DNA of 64,000 nucleotides from Platynereis dumerilii (lineage: Eukaryota > Annelida > Polychaeta > Phyllodocida > Nereididae). The notes under the pieces were generated by a model, which was not told the DNA's origin, did no database searches, and saw only the letters and a list, made by a program, of their open reading frames with translations. Below are positions 25,001 to 34,219 of this stretch, one piece after another. How positions within the stretch are numbered: position 1 is the first letter of the stretch; every line of letters begins with the position of its first letter. Where the stretch lies: positions 186,001 through 250,000 of the forward strand of contig JAPTHN010000001.1 in assembly GCA_026936325.1 (NCBI GenBank), given 5' to 3'. The translations under genes were made by a program, and so were the position numbers.

Positions 25001-28000
25001 AACAAGAATGCCCGTAATAATGGCATAGGATGCTGTTCTTTTGGCTAATGTTTTGGCAGTCAGCCTAGAAATATAGGGGCTGATATGATCAGTACAAGTT
25101 TATACTTCCAGAAACAGCTTTAGCGATGAATTGGTATAGCTAATATAAAAATAACAACAATGAAATTTAATCATGCTTTTTTTTTTTTATGTCTTAAAAA
25201 GGCCTTAACATTTAGGCTTATAATAATACCAATATAAAACAATATAGTTTCATACAATTAATGTTAAAAACAGTTTAAAATTTGCTCTTTGGTGACCAAA
25301 ATGCGGATCTCCATCCTGTGGTCTCTCTATGCTTTGGCATCATCATATTAGGACCTATTTTACAGCTGGCATAAAAATAATAATACCCAAAAGTAGCAGT
25401 AGGACACCACGAATGTCCACCTACCTGAACACTTTCACTGCAATTTTCCCAGTACGCATGCATACTATGCACTTAAAAACACAATGAAATTATAAAATGG
25501 AGGGAAGACATTGCATGTTAGTTGACACCATGGAAGTTGTTACATCAGAAACCCCTTAAAATCAGCAAAAAAAATGATGTCTGATGATGTAACCAAAAAT
25601 GTCATGACACCGAAGCCTTGCCCACATATATGGAAATGTGATGTATTTTTACAGGTGCCTACTATGTTAATTATTATGTGTCGGGCTACATAATCCAAAA
25701 CATGACATATGAGGATGCCTTACTTGGTGTGAAAGCTTATGCGGAAAAGCTGAACCTTCCATACAGGTAGCTAGTTACAATTTTATGCTTACTTGTTTCT
25801 TCTTCTTCTTTGCTCTTCTTCTTCTCCTTCCAATTTAGTGAAAAATTTCATAAATCTGTAGGCTCTATCACATTTCAAAGTTCCTTCCTAGAGGCTAGAT
25901 CATACTGATACTGTCTCAATAATTCATTCATATGCAGCAGGATTATGTATATTTATTCGCTATTTGTTCTGTTTTTATTTTTCACCCAGATCTTACCAAT
26001 ACTCAGTTTGGTATGAAATCAATGGTGGATTTGGTTATGGAGGAACCCTGCTGTGGGAACCCAACAAAAAGATGATTCCAAGTGGTATGGGGTAAGTTTT
26101 CACTACATTTTTGTCTTTTTGACAAGTAAGATTTTAGTTTCCAGAGTCACTAAGATCATTAGTTAGGGAGGATGCTGTAGTTTAAACATAAATTGGTAAA
26201 TCAGGAGCTCTTGTACTGCAGCCTACTAAATATAATGTGATATATTATATGAAGCAAATGGGTCATCTGCAAAATATTTCCATCTTTCACCGTTGATCCA
26301 TGTTTTGAATGTATCTTACTTCAATGCATTTGAATAATTTTCTAGAAAAATCAGGCCTCGATTATAGAAAATTCGAGCTGTAAGAGTGTTAATGTTCTCT
26401 TTTGCAGATTTCTCAGAGACAAACTATTTTCCAAGTATACAGCCCATAATCGATGGTGGTGAGTACAAAAGAGACTGCATCAAACCAAATGCATACACCT
26501 CATTTTGTATTATTTGACTAAGACAATTTATGCAGGTAATCAATTTGAAATTTAATTTCTCTTTTTTCCAGGGTAGCAAAAACTCCTTACGCAAAACAAA
26601 ATGGTGGAAAATATAATTTTGTAATGGATGGGACCTATGCACTGCCACAAGATTTGGTAAGATTTCTCTTTTATTTCAAATGCATATTCTTTGTGATTAA
26701 AATTAGGAAGATTTCATATGAAACAGATTTAATGAAAATTTGTTTCTTTCAGCAATTTTGGATTGACATCTTTGCACAATCTCAAAACTGGGGAATCAAG
26801 AACTATATGCAGGTATGGAACTCAATAGGTTATTTTAACTTGAAGGCAGTGGTGGAGCACTTGCAATCTGGCTGTCATTTTTATCAAACACTTGTACATA
26901 CATGGGTCAGTCACACATTAAACTTCGGTTATTTCACACAGGATTGGCTGAATGCCCCAATAGAGAAGACGGACATTGCCATAGAAGATGTGTACACGGC
27001 TCGCAACTGGCTCATGCAGATGGGTCAAGGAGCCAGCATGAACGACGTCACTATTCAGTATTGTATGTCTTTGCCAAGGCATATTTTGCAAAGTTTGGAG
27101 ATTCCTTCTGTTACTCAGGTCAGTTGTTACTTCTACATTTTTCCTACGTGCAGGGTGGGTAACAGAAAACTGGAAAATTGCGACAGATGCAGAACTTATT
27201 TATTTTCAACCATTTCCACTGAACACAGAACAATGATTTTTGCAAATGAGCAAGTTTAGACAATAGACAACATTTTAATTTATGTGACAACCATTTTCTG
27301 CAATCACAGCCTCAACACGCTTTCGAAAACTTTTACAACTGTTGGTCACAACGTCAGCTGACATCTTGCCCCAGTCTCTCTATATGGCTTCTTTCAGAGA
27401 GTCAACAATAGGTTGAGGGTTTCTATTGGTGGCCTTCTCCAAAACGCCCAAGGTTGCGTAGTCCTGAGGGTTCAGGTCTGGGCTTGAGGATGGCCAGAAT
27501 TCTGGAGTATGGAGGGCAATTATAAAATTCCTGGTCCTCTTTGTCTGCCCATGGCTGCCAGGCTCCCTCTGCAACCCTTTCCCACTGGCTACGGATTGTT
27601 TAATGACATATACAGTGCTCAGTGACACACCAACAATGTTAGAAATGGTCCGAGGCTTCACTTGGGCAGACAGGAGATCTGCCACCCTTTTCCTTTTCTG
27701 CTCCTTGGTCGCCATTTCTTGTCCCAGTATTGCAAGATTGACCTGATTTGTGGCTGATTAACCACTGTTTGCCATGTTGTTGGTTTCATAACATTCCGTT
27801 AATATGTTTGCGTTATACAGCAACTTAAAGATCATTCCAGATTTCCCTTACCCACCCTGTACATTTATACTTAGCACTGGAGGCAGTAATCTGCAACTGA
27901 CTGTTTAACCAGTTCCATTCCAAGTGGTCACATGAGAAATAACAAGTATTGTCAAGAATGGCAGCACCACTAAGAATTTATTTGGATGAAGGTATTGTTT

Positions 28001-30683
28001 GCTATAAATTGGTCTCAATTACTGATAATTAATGCTCAAGTTGAACTTTTAAAAACTTTTTCAGTTGTCTTACAAAAAACAAACTAACAAACTTGTGGGT
28101 ATTGAACTTAGTGATGCGCGTATTTTGGAAAATACAAGCACATCTTTCCCAATGGTTGACATTCAATTAGTCAAATTTAATAATATCGATAAAAGAATAA
28201 TAGTAAGATCCACGTTGTTTTAATCTAGGCCAGAGCAAGTGATGACTACCAGCCCAACCATGGTGGTTACGAACAATGGAAGATTGGTCAGACCAGTCTG
28301 TTTGCGGATGCTGTGGGACTGGCTCCTTTCAAGGACACCTTCTGGACAACAGAAGTTCAGCCTGACAATTTCTACAGAGGTATGTTGAGACATGTGTCTT
28401 TCTCTCACTCTCATAATTTGACAAATCTTTGTGCTCGTCATCTGTACAATGTAACTTTTAGACCTAGTATCTAGTTGTGACCTGATTATAAACTTAACCT
28501 GGGTTTCTGTAATTATTTTATGACTTGGTAGGCCTACTAGTTGGCTATACAAGTACCATGTGAACTTATGTTTTTTGTTTTTCAACCCGACTTTAAATAA
28601 ATATTTCTTCCTTTCTTTCGTTTGAGTCGTTCATTCAAGACATGTTACTTTTCAGCCAAAGAGTTGTACCCTGCCCTGCAAGTTCTGGTGTCCGTGCTTA
28701 CTGCTGGTCCTGTTGGCCCTGGAGACATGATCGGTGGAACTAATGCATCTTTGCTGATGATGTAAGTGTCAAAACATTATTATTAACCTTTGATCTTGAA
28801 TACTTTAAAGACAATTTATGATACCAATTTAAAGGCATTCTTCGTTCTCTCTATGCCCTTTGTCTCTGCTGTTGCCCTGACTTCAGTGGCTTGTTTGAGC
28901 GATTCTTGGGCATAAAAGCTATTTCAGCCCTCTTCCAAAAGAGAAATGTTGTCTCCATGCAATTGACACTTTATTATCTCAAGAGCATTTGCCATGAACT
29001 GCACATCATCAATGATTTCTTATATTCTTTGTCTTCTCAGGTGCTGCCGTGATGATGGGCTCATTCTCAAACCATCCAGATCTGCCTTCATGGTGGACGC
29101 TCAGCTCCAACAGGTAAAGTATTTTCTCTTTTATTCCCTTGAAAAATTCTTGCATTGACTTGATAAACCTTGTATTGTAAATCATCAATGACTCTTCAAA
29201 GTGTTATATATGTTTATGTGGGCTGTTGTAAAAAATCTACTTGGAACCTCAATGTCTCAATTTAAATTTCAGACCTCTTTTGGAGGAAATGTTGGCCCTG
29301 ATGGTGAAGTGTGGACAACTTATTCGGATGTTGGTGACTACAGATTTGGAGTAATCTTCGCTTCCGCCATGAAAAACATGTACAAAGTTGGTCCCACTGC
29401 CGCAGCCTTTGGGTCTAAGGTATGGCCAAAAAACATTCTGGGCTTCCATCTTGTAGGATGAATGTATTCTGTTTGACTAACACTTTTCCCTGATATTTCA
29501 AAGCTAAGACTGAGATAACATGGTTAGGCAATTAGATTGACACTTGGTTGAGTTATAAAAGAAGAATCATCCATTTATTTACTAGTTCTCATTCCTTTCT
29601 AAAATGTAGAGGCAAAAATGAGCCATTTAGTTTTGAGTACAGCTTTGATGGAGCTTGGTATTCTCAGTTCAGCACTTACTGGTATTGAAGATATAGAACA
29701 CTTCAATGACTTCATCATTTTATCGAGGGCAAATAACATCCTTCCATTAATTGCCGTCACCATTATTGTTAGGCATTACTGGTGATTAACCAGCTGTTCT
29801 TGCTCGAGATCAGAAGTCATCATTGTCTGGGCCTTGACCAGACAATGTCATGGCAAAGGATAATAGTTGGCCATAATCCTTTTTCCTTGATTTTTAGCTT
29901 GCAACAAAGAACAAAGTCTTTGGCTACATGGACCCACCCTCTGAAGACCTTCCTGAATTCAGCGAGGACAACCCAGTTATCATTACAGACGGATGCACTC
30001 GTGCTGACCTCTGCCTGTTTTATGTGACACCAGTCATGACCTTCAGGTATGTCATGTGATCTTTTACTTCGAAGAAAAAGTAATATTTCAGAGAATCTTA
30101 TATGGACCAAAGAAAATAGTGAATAACAATTCTCTAATAGAGGATTTGATAATTTCAAACATCTTCAATTTCATCCTTTCCCTGTTGATGATATTGCTTT
30201 GAAATTACAAATTTTGAGTCTCTTTGTATGAACCTTATATTTGCTCCTGAGAAAGTTATCAAGACAAAAAGGGTTCTGTGCTGAATATATTTATTGTTTC
30301 AGTGTCGCTCCTTCAGTCCCGATGATAGGTTGATGTATATTATTGCTTTACTGACGGAGCTTACAATTTTCCTGACTGACAAATGTCACACAACTGATAA
30401 GAACGACTTATTTTGTATCCTCTAATTCCTCTTTCCTCTAAACAGGCAAAAGGAACTGCTGCTTCTTGGCGAACGGGCAAAATGGATTCCAATGTCTGCT
30501 CAAAGATTTACTCGAATCCAGGACACAGGAGAAGACATTCGTGTGGATCTCTCTGGAAAACCCAACGAATCAGTTACATTCCACTACATCTTGGACAGTC
30601 AACCACTGTCTGTTGTTTGCAAGTTCCCTCAGTCAGGTCTAGCTTTTATCAGCATAGACCAAAGGGAGTGTTTTAATCGGTGA
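13021..30683 (+). CDS. Secreted glycoside-hydrolase-like protein, 777 aa, 17 exons
   Basis: Exons: 13021-13093, 15759-16072, 16328-16479, 19629-19866, 20828-20933, 25655-25766, 25990-26091, 26408-26458, 26572-26656, 26753-26812, 26942-27118, 28229-28379, 28656-28761, 29041-29113, 29273-29419, 29898-30046, 30446-30683. All junctions are GT-AG and all phases join to one frame of 2334 nt. Exon 1 encodes a signal peptide (hydrophobic VVCLVTFFIFL, residues 9-19). Residues ~25-290 look like a beta domain; a barrel-like region starts near 295; a beta-rich tail follows ~600. QDWLN puts D432 where retaining GH36/raffinose synthases have the nucleophile, and RASDDY (492-497) matches their acid/base motif; GPVGPGD and DGLILKPSR follow as in that family. 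Seven N-glycosylation sequons and no membrane anchor suggest an extracellular or lysosomal enzyme. Exon structure is seen; family and activity are inferred. Substrate unknown. Confidence 0.75.
13392..13590. mobile_element. Possible hAT-type MITE in intron 1
   Basis: Left end CAGTGGCCTATG and right end TTACGCCACTG form short inverted ends of hAT type (CAGTGGCGTA...). The interior is rich in CCCC runs. No convincing target duplication was found, so this is tentative. Confidence 0.35.
13599..15758. other. Rest of intron 1
   Basis: AT-rich intronic sequence between exon 1 and exon 2. No further gene or clear repeat was recognised on either strand. Confidence 0.5.
17020..19501. mobile_element. 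TIR DNA transposon in intron 3, built of ~170-bp periodic boxes
   Basis: Imperfect terminal inverted repeats of about 25 bp (left TGGGCTAGAGCACAGAGCTG, right end its near complement) with flanking TATA/TATC as a possible 4-bp target duplication. Inside, the box GGTCAC(A/T)GTTACACG recurs about 12 times (near 17436, 17605, 17794, 17945, 18110, 18280, 18467, 18655, 18804, 18988, 19153, 19315), mean spacing about 170 bp, mostly in one orientation. No transposase was seen. It is related by its TGGGC ends to the element at 21148-25624. Superfamily unknown. Confidence 0.6.
20290..20675. mobile_element. MITE with internal minisatellite, intron 4
   Basis: Perfect inverted ends of 25 bp beginning AGGCCCCATTTAAGCATGTA, flanked by the direct repeat TTTTCA on both sides (20284-20289 and 20676-20681), a clean 6-bp target duplication. 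The interior (about 20330-20650) is a degenerate ~10-bp minisatellite GGGAGTTA(C/G)C whose unit matches the inner edge of the terminal repeat. Confidence 0.75.
22004..23402. mobile_element. TIR element rich in TGTGAGCTC repeats, nested in 21148-25624
   Basis: Ends CCCAGTCAACA...TTTGA and the inverted counterpart GTTGACTGGG. Both halves consist of degenerate repeats of TGTGAGCTCTC and related words; the middle (22370-22960) is ordinary AT-rich sequence. No coding frame. Target duplication unclear. Confidence 0.5.
24397..24421. repeat. Perfect GC-rich hairpin
   Basis: An 11-bp stem GTCTCGGGCGC / GCGCCCGAGAC with loop GAA, inside the 4.5-kb TIR element. CCTGCC and GGCAGG flank it at a distance and could extend the structure. 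Confidence 0.6.
24522..24590. promoter_or_regulatory. Cluster of three palindromic CRE sites
   Basis: TGACGTCA occurs at 24525-24532, 24557-24564 and 24583-24590. The first two lie within a perfect 15-bp inverted repeat (TTGTGACGTCATTAC and its complement) with a 16-bp spacer. It is the consensus CREB/ATF site; use in vivo is unknown. Confidence 0.4.
27151..27859 (-). mobile_element. Internally deleted mariner-type element in intron 11
   Basis: Short inverted ends CAGGGTGGGTAA and TTACCCACCCTG enclose a remnant of a Tc1/mariner transposase on the minus strand. TA follows the right end; the left flank is TG, so the target duplication has changed. Non-autonomous, about 709 bp. Confidence 0.75.
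27275..27715 (-). pseudogene. Mariner transposase remnant
   Basis: Starts MATKEQKRKRVADLL with a helix-turn-helix (GVSLSTVYVIKQ), then jumps by a large internal deletion to the region around the third catalytic aspartate (SSSPDLNPQDYA) and ends RVEAVIAENGCHIN. The central catalytic part is missing and one in-frame TAG lies just after SLKEAI (27380-27382). It is the family with SPDLNP near the last aspartate; the exact mariner subfamily is not resolved. Confidence 0.75.
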
Positions 30684-33214
30684 ATCTAGTGAAAAAAACG
30701 AAAGGAACGGAGATTAATATTGAGCGTTTTCTGTGATTATTGTATTATAAAGGAGGATAATATAAAAATCAAATTATGTTAGATAAACCACCTGTTTGAA
30801 TTTTAAACACTGCTGTCCAAAAAATTGGTAATATTGTGCTCAGGCTGGTTTGTTAATGGATTTTGTGTTGAACTCCCTGTGCTTGGATGCTTATCTTTTC
30901 GATGAAAATATGAAAATAACTTTTGGACAACAGAGTTAGTAGTTTGCTGAATTGAGGAGTATTCTCTTCAGATATTATATTGATATTATTATCCCACCTT
31001 AAAATAAATTCCTTTCACATTACTTATTGTTTTCAAGGGAAAGAATGCAATTGAAAGCCCTCAGTCCCTCACTGCACCTAAACATGTCTTTTTGTTCCAT
31101 GACCTATTAGTGCTATTAAAGCTACTAATACTATCTGGCAGGACTTGTATTGAATGATCTTTATTTATAGAAGACAAAATTTGACATTATGTGAACCATA
31201 CTATAAACATCTTAATCTTTGTTAGACCATAATCAAAGGATTGACTCCAGTTATTAATTTACATTTGACGCAATATTGTCCAGTTATTGGCCTATCCATG
31301 TTATATACATATGAGTGTATGAAAATCTTAATTTTGAATATTTATCACTTGAATGTACTCTAGAAATACACCTGACAATGTGATATTTAGACTAGCAGGA
31401 GGCTAGTCTCTAGAGACACTAGAAGTTGTCAGGATCCTGTTGCCACACTAAATGTTTGTACGTACACACTTGTTGTCTGCTAACTCATCATCACATGAGC
31501 TCAAGTAGCAGCTGTAATAGTCGTATTTCTACATTGCCTACCTGTCAGTCAAGTGAACTAAACCTTTATAATGCGACATGCCACATTCTCAAACAATTAT
31601 TATACTTAGACAAGTCTTAAATTGCTGTATTTCACTTGCAAATGCACAAATCCCCATGCTCTTTGCCAATAGTTCATTGTATATCCACTAGATGGAGATT
31701 GACGGTGTTGCATTTCAATTACACTAGGTGGCATCTTGGGGCCAAAATGGCTGGTATCATCATGCTGTTGCACAGAACTTTTCAATCAAGCTATTTATTG
31801 TCCTTAAAGACACAGGAAAGACACAAAAGTACATTGCAATGCTATTAAAGTTTTGTTTAGGGAAATATCTACACTTCTGGTAAGATTTTAACAAAGCAAC
31901 TCATTTGTTTTTCATAACTTTCATTCCCATTTCTCAATGGGTGATAATATGACTGTTTCTATGTTAATTTTCTATTGACAAACAATCATTTCCTATTAAT
32001 GATGACCATCAATGATTACCATCAATGATGGCAGTCTATTTTGGCAATCAAGTGTAAGCTACCTGCTGATTGCCTTTGTTCTTCTTCTTCCATTTCTTGC
32101 CTTTTAATTACACTTCTCAGTGGGTGATAATTATTTCATTAATTACACATATGACTATTTCTCTCTGAGTTTTCTTAACAAGTATAACACATTTTGAATC
32201 AATGCCGGCAATCACTCATGACATTTAGGCCACTCAATGCTGCTAACCTGTCGAGGCCCTTTTGCTATCTTTCCCATGTTACTTTTCCTTCACATAGGGA
32301 GGCAATGGCCCAAAGGCACCTCCCTAAATATGCCACGGCCTGCTAGTCTTGCAAATTTTAATTTGCCTTCATCTAGTTTTTGTAATAATATTTTGCATTG
32401 ATTGTACTGACATCATGACACCGCAATATGAAAGTTTTGTCTGAAAACATATTGTGAGATATCCAACGACTTTGGCTTGAAATATTAAATGTACTAAAAA
32501 GTAAAATAAGTACTTACTCAAATATTAATAATATTTAACTTGTCTTGATTTGCATGGTGTGTCTGTCTTCGGACTATGAATACGACAATTATTACTACAT
32601 TCCATGTTCATGTTATTGTGTTATTGTAATACAGCAGTGAATTCTGTGTCATGCAATCATTTTTGTAAGACTAATAATTGATAATATAATATTTGCTGCT
32701 AAAAATGCAATACATGTATATATGTGACTCCCGAGTTTGGGTCTGTTTCACAATGTGTGTATAAATGTTTGGTAATTTTCAATTGATGTCATAGGCCAAT
32801 GAACAATGCCACTCGGTTGCTGATTATTATAAAGATGTTTATATCAAATTATTTCTAAAAGAATTTGATTTGGTTATTGTCACATGTAATGTTTTAATTT
32901 GTAAGTTGGTGATTTCAATTTTAACCTAAGAAAAATAATGCATCAATACCTATCAATGGAGATATTACTGATAGGTCATCTGCCCAAGCTCAATCCAATC
33001 AATAAAAGTTAAACCTTGAATGCGAAGGACAATTTTTATCATCCGGATATTAGGCAGATGTTTAGAGTACATCATGTTTCGTTCATGTACCATTTAGTCT
33101 TTTTATGTAGTCGCCACTAATCTGAAAGTTGATATTATCATATTGCTTGCTTTCAGAAAAATATTTATTATGTGTGTAATTCTTGTTTAATTATACAATT
33201 CTGTGCATCTAGAC
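30684..33214 (+). other. 3' UTR and intergenic stretch after the glycosidase-like gene
   Basis: AATAAA at 31003-31008 is the nearest poly(A) signal, about 320 bp after the stop codon. Another AATAAA lies near 33001. No exon or clear repeat was recognised in the rest. Confidence 0.45.
31003..31008 (+). terminator. Candidate poly(A) signal AATAAA
   Basis: First canonical hexamer downstream of the TGA at 30681-30683, giving a 3' UTR of about 340 bases. Later hexamers would also serve. Confidence 0.4.
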
Positions 33215-33760
33215 TAGGGTTGGGTTCGATGCATCGATGCATCGATGTATCGTCGTCATTTTGGTGGCAATACTAGTATTGTGAGCATCTGGCATCGTCA
33301 AAAGAGAGGCGATTTCAACATCGCCAGAATTCGCGATGTTTTGCAATCGCCATACTGACATCACGATACTTTCAAACCCCTGAAAAATCCATTTTTCATG
33401 CCTGCCAAACTTTATTTGGTAGTTCTGGACAGAAAAACGAAGTTTACTAGCCTGTAATCTGCATTGTTGACATTTTTATTTAGTGGTGTTTGCCCCGCAG
33501 TGCAACCCACATGGTAGCCACCTGGTGTAAAAGTCGTTTTCCCACCAAAAATAAGGTGCACAGCAGCAAACCTGCACTATCAAAGAGTGGGACTGACATG
33601 ACCTAAAGTATCGGGATACTTATTGTATCGTGAGTCAGTATCGTGATACTTTATTGCATTGCATGATGCTCACATGATAAGTATCGTGGAGGTATTGAAT
33701 CCCAGGTGTAGTATCGTGATAAGTATTGGATCCCCCAACCCCAGGCAATACCCAACCCTA
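33215..33760. mobile_element. hAT-type MITE between the two convergent genes
   Basis: Inverted ends TAGGGTTGGGT flanked by ATCTAGAC and GTCTAGAC, an 8-bp target duplication with one mismatch, as in hAT elements. Just inside the left end is a run of ATCGATGC words; the interior repeats GTATCGTGATAC-like motifs. Confidence 0.65.
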
Positions 33761-34090
33761 GTCTAGACTATCAACTTTATGATATGTTTATGGAAATAAA
33801 AATACATGTGTTTAAAATATAAAGATAACTTCTTGATTTTAAACTTTTTATTTGGAAATAATGTGTGAATGATAATAATTGATTATTTGTTCACATTTGT
33901 GAATCAGTTCATGTTTTATAGTAACATATTTTTGTTATCCTGCATTTTCCGTGATCAGAAGCCAGTGTTGGAGGTCTTGAGGCCTTATTTTGATGGCCTC
34001 GGATGCCCAATCCTAGCCCTTGGACTCGGTCTCGGGTGCCTGTCGGAAACACTGTCAGAAGCAATGCTTGGACTACCTTTCTGGGTGCTT

Positions 34091-34096
34091 TTTATT
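34091..34096 (-). terminator. Candidate poly(A) signal of the membrane-protein gene
   Basis: TTTATT on + reads AATAAA on the minus strand, about 125 bp after the stop codon at 34220-34222. Confidence 0.4.
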
Positions 34097-34219
34097 GACG
34101 TTGTGTTCAGGATGTTCATCCGTTATGACGCAAATGTTTGATCTGTTCTTTTGAACATAGGTACTGTCCACTGTGTCCAGTAGGCATTTACAACAAAGAA
34201 TAAAAGTTCTCCGTACTCA

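Larger units (their letters stand above)
21148..25624. mobile_element. 4.5-kb TIR DNA transposon in intron 5
   Basis: The first 41 bases (TGGGCAAGGCTTCGGTGTCA...) are repeated exactly in reverse complement at the right end, and CATA flanks both sides as a 4-bp target duplication. The perfect ends suggest recent insertion. TGATGATGTAAC-like boxes recur inside (21177, 21354, 21704, 21909; 23474, 23678, 23877, 24066, 24243, 25584) at about 175-205-bp steps. Another element is nested at 22004-23402. No transposase frame was found, so it is non-autonomous. Its right end stops 30 bp before exon 6. Confidence 0.7.

Noticed and set aside
28220-28585. 121-aa minus-strand ORF
   Set aside because: Antisense to exon 12 and its intron; no independent support.
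29820-30158. 112-aa minus-strand ORF
   Set aside because: Antisense shadow of exon 16 of the glycosidase-like gene plus intron.
31426-31848. ORFs of 64-70 aa after the glycosidase-like gene
   Set aside because: Short, low-information frames in AT-rich 3' flank without splice partners.
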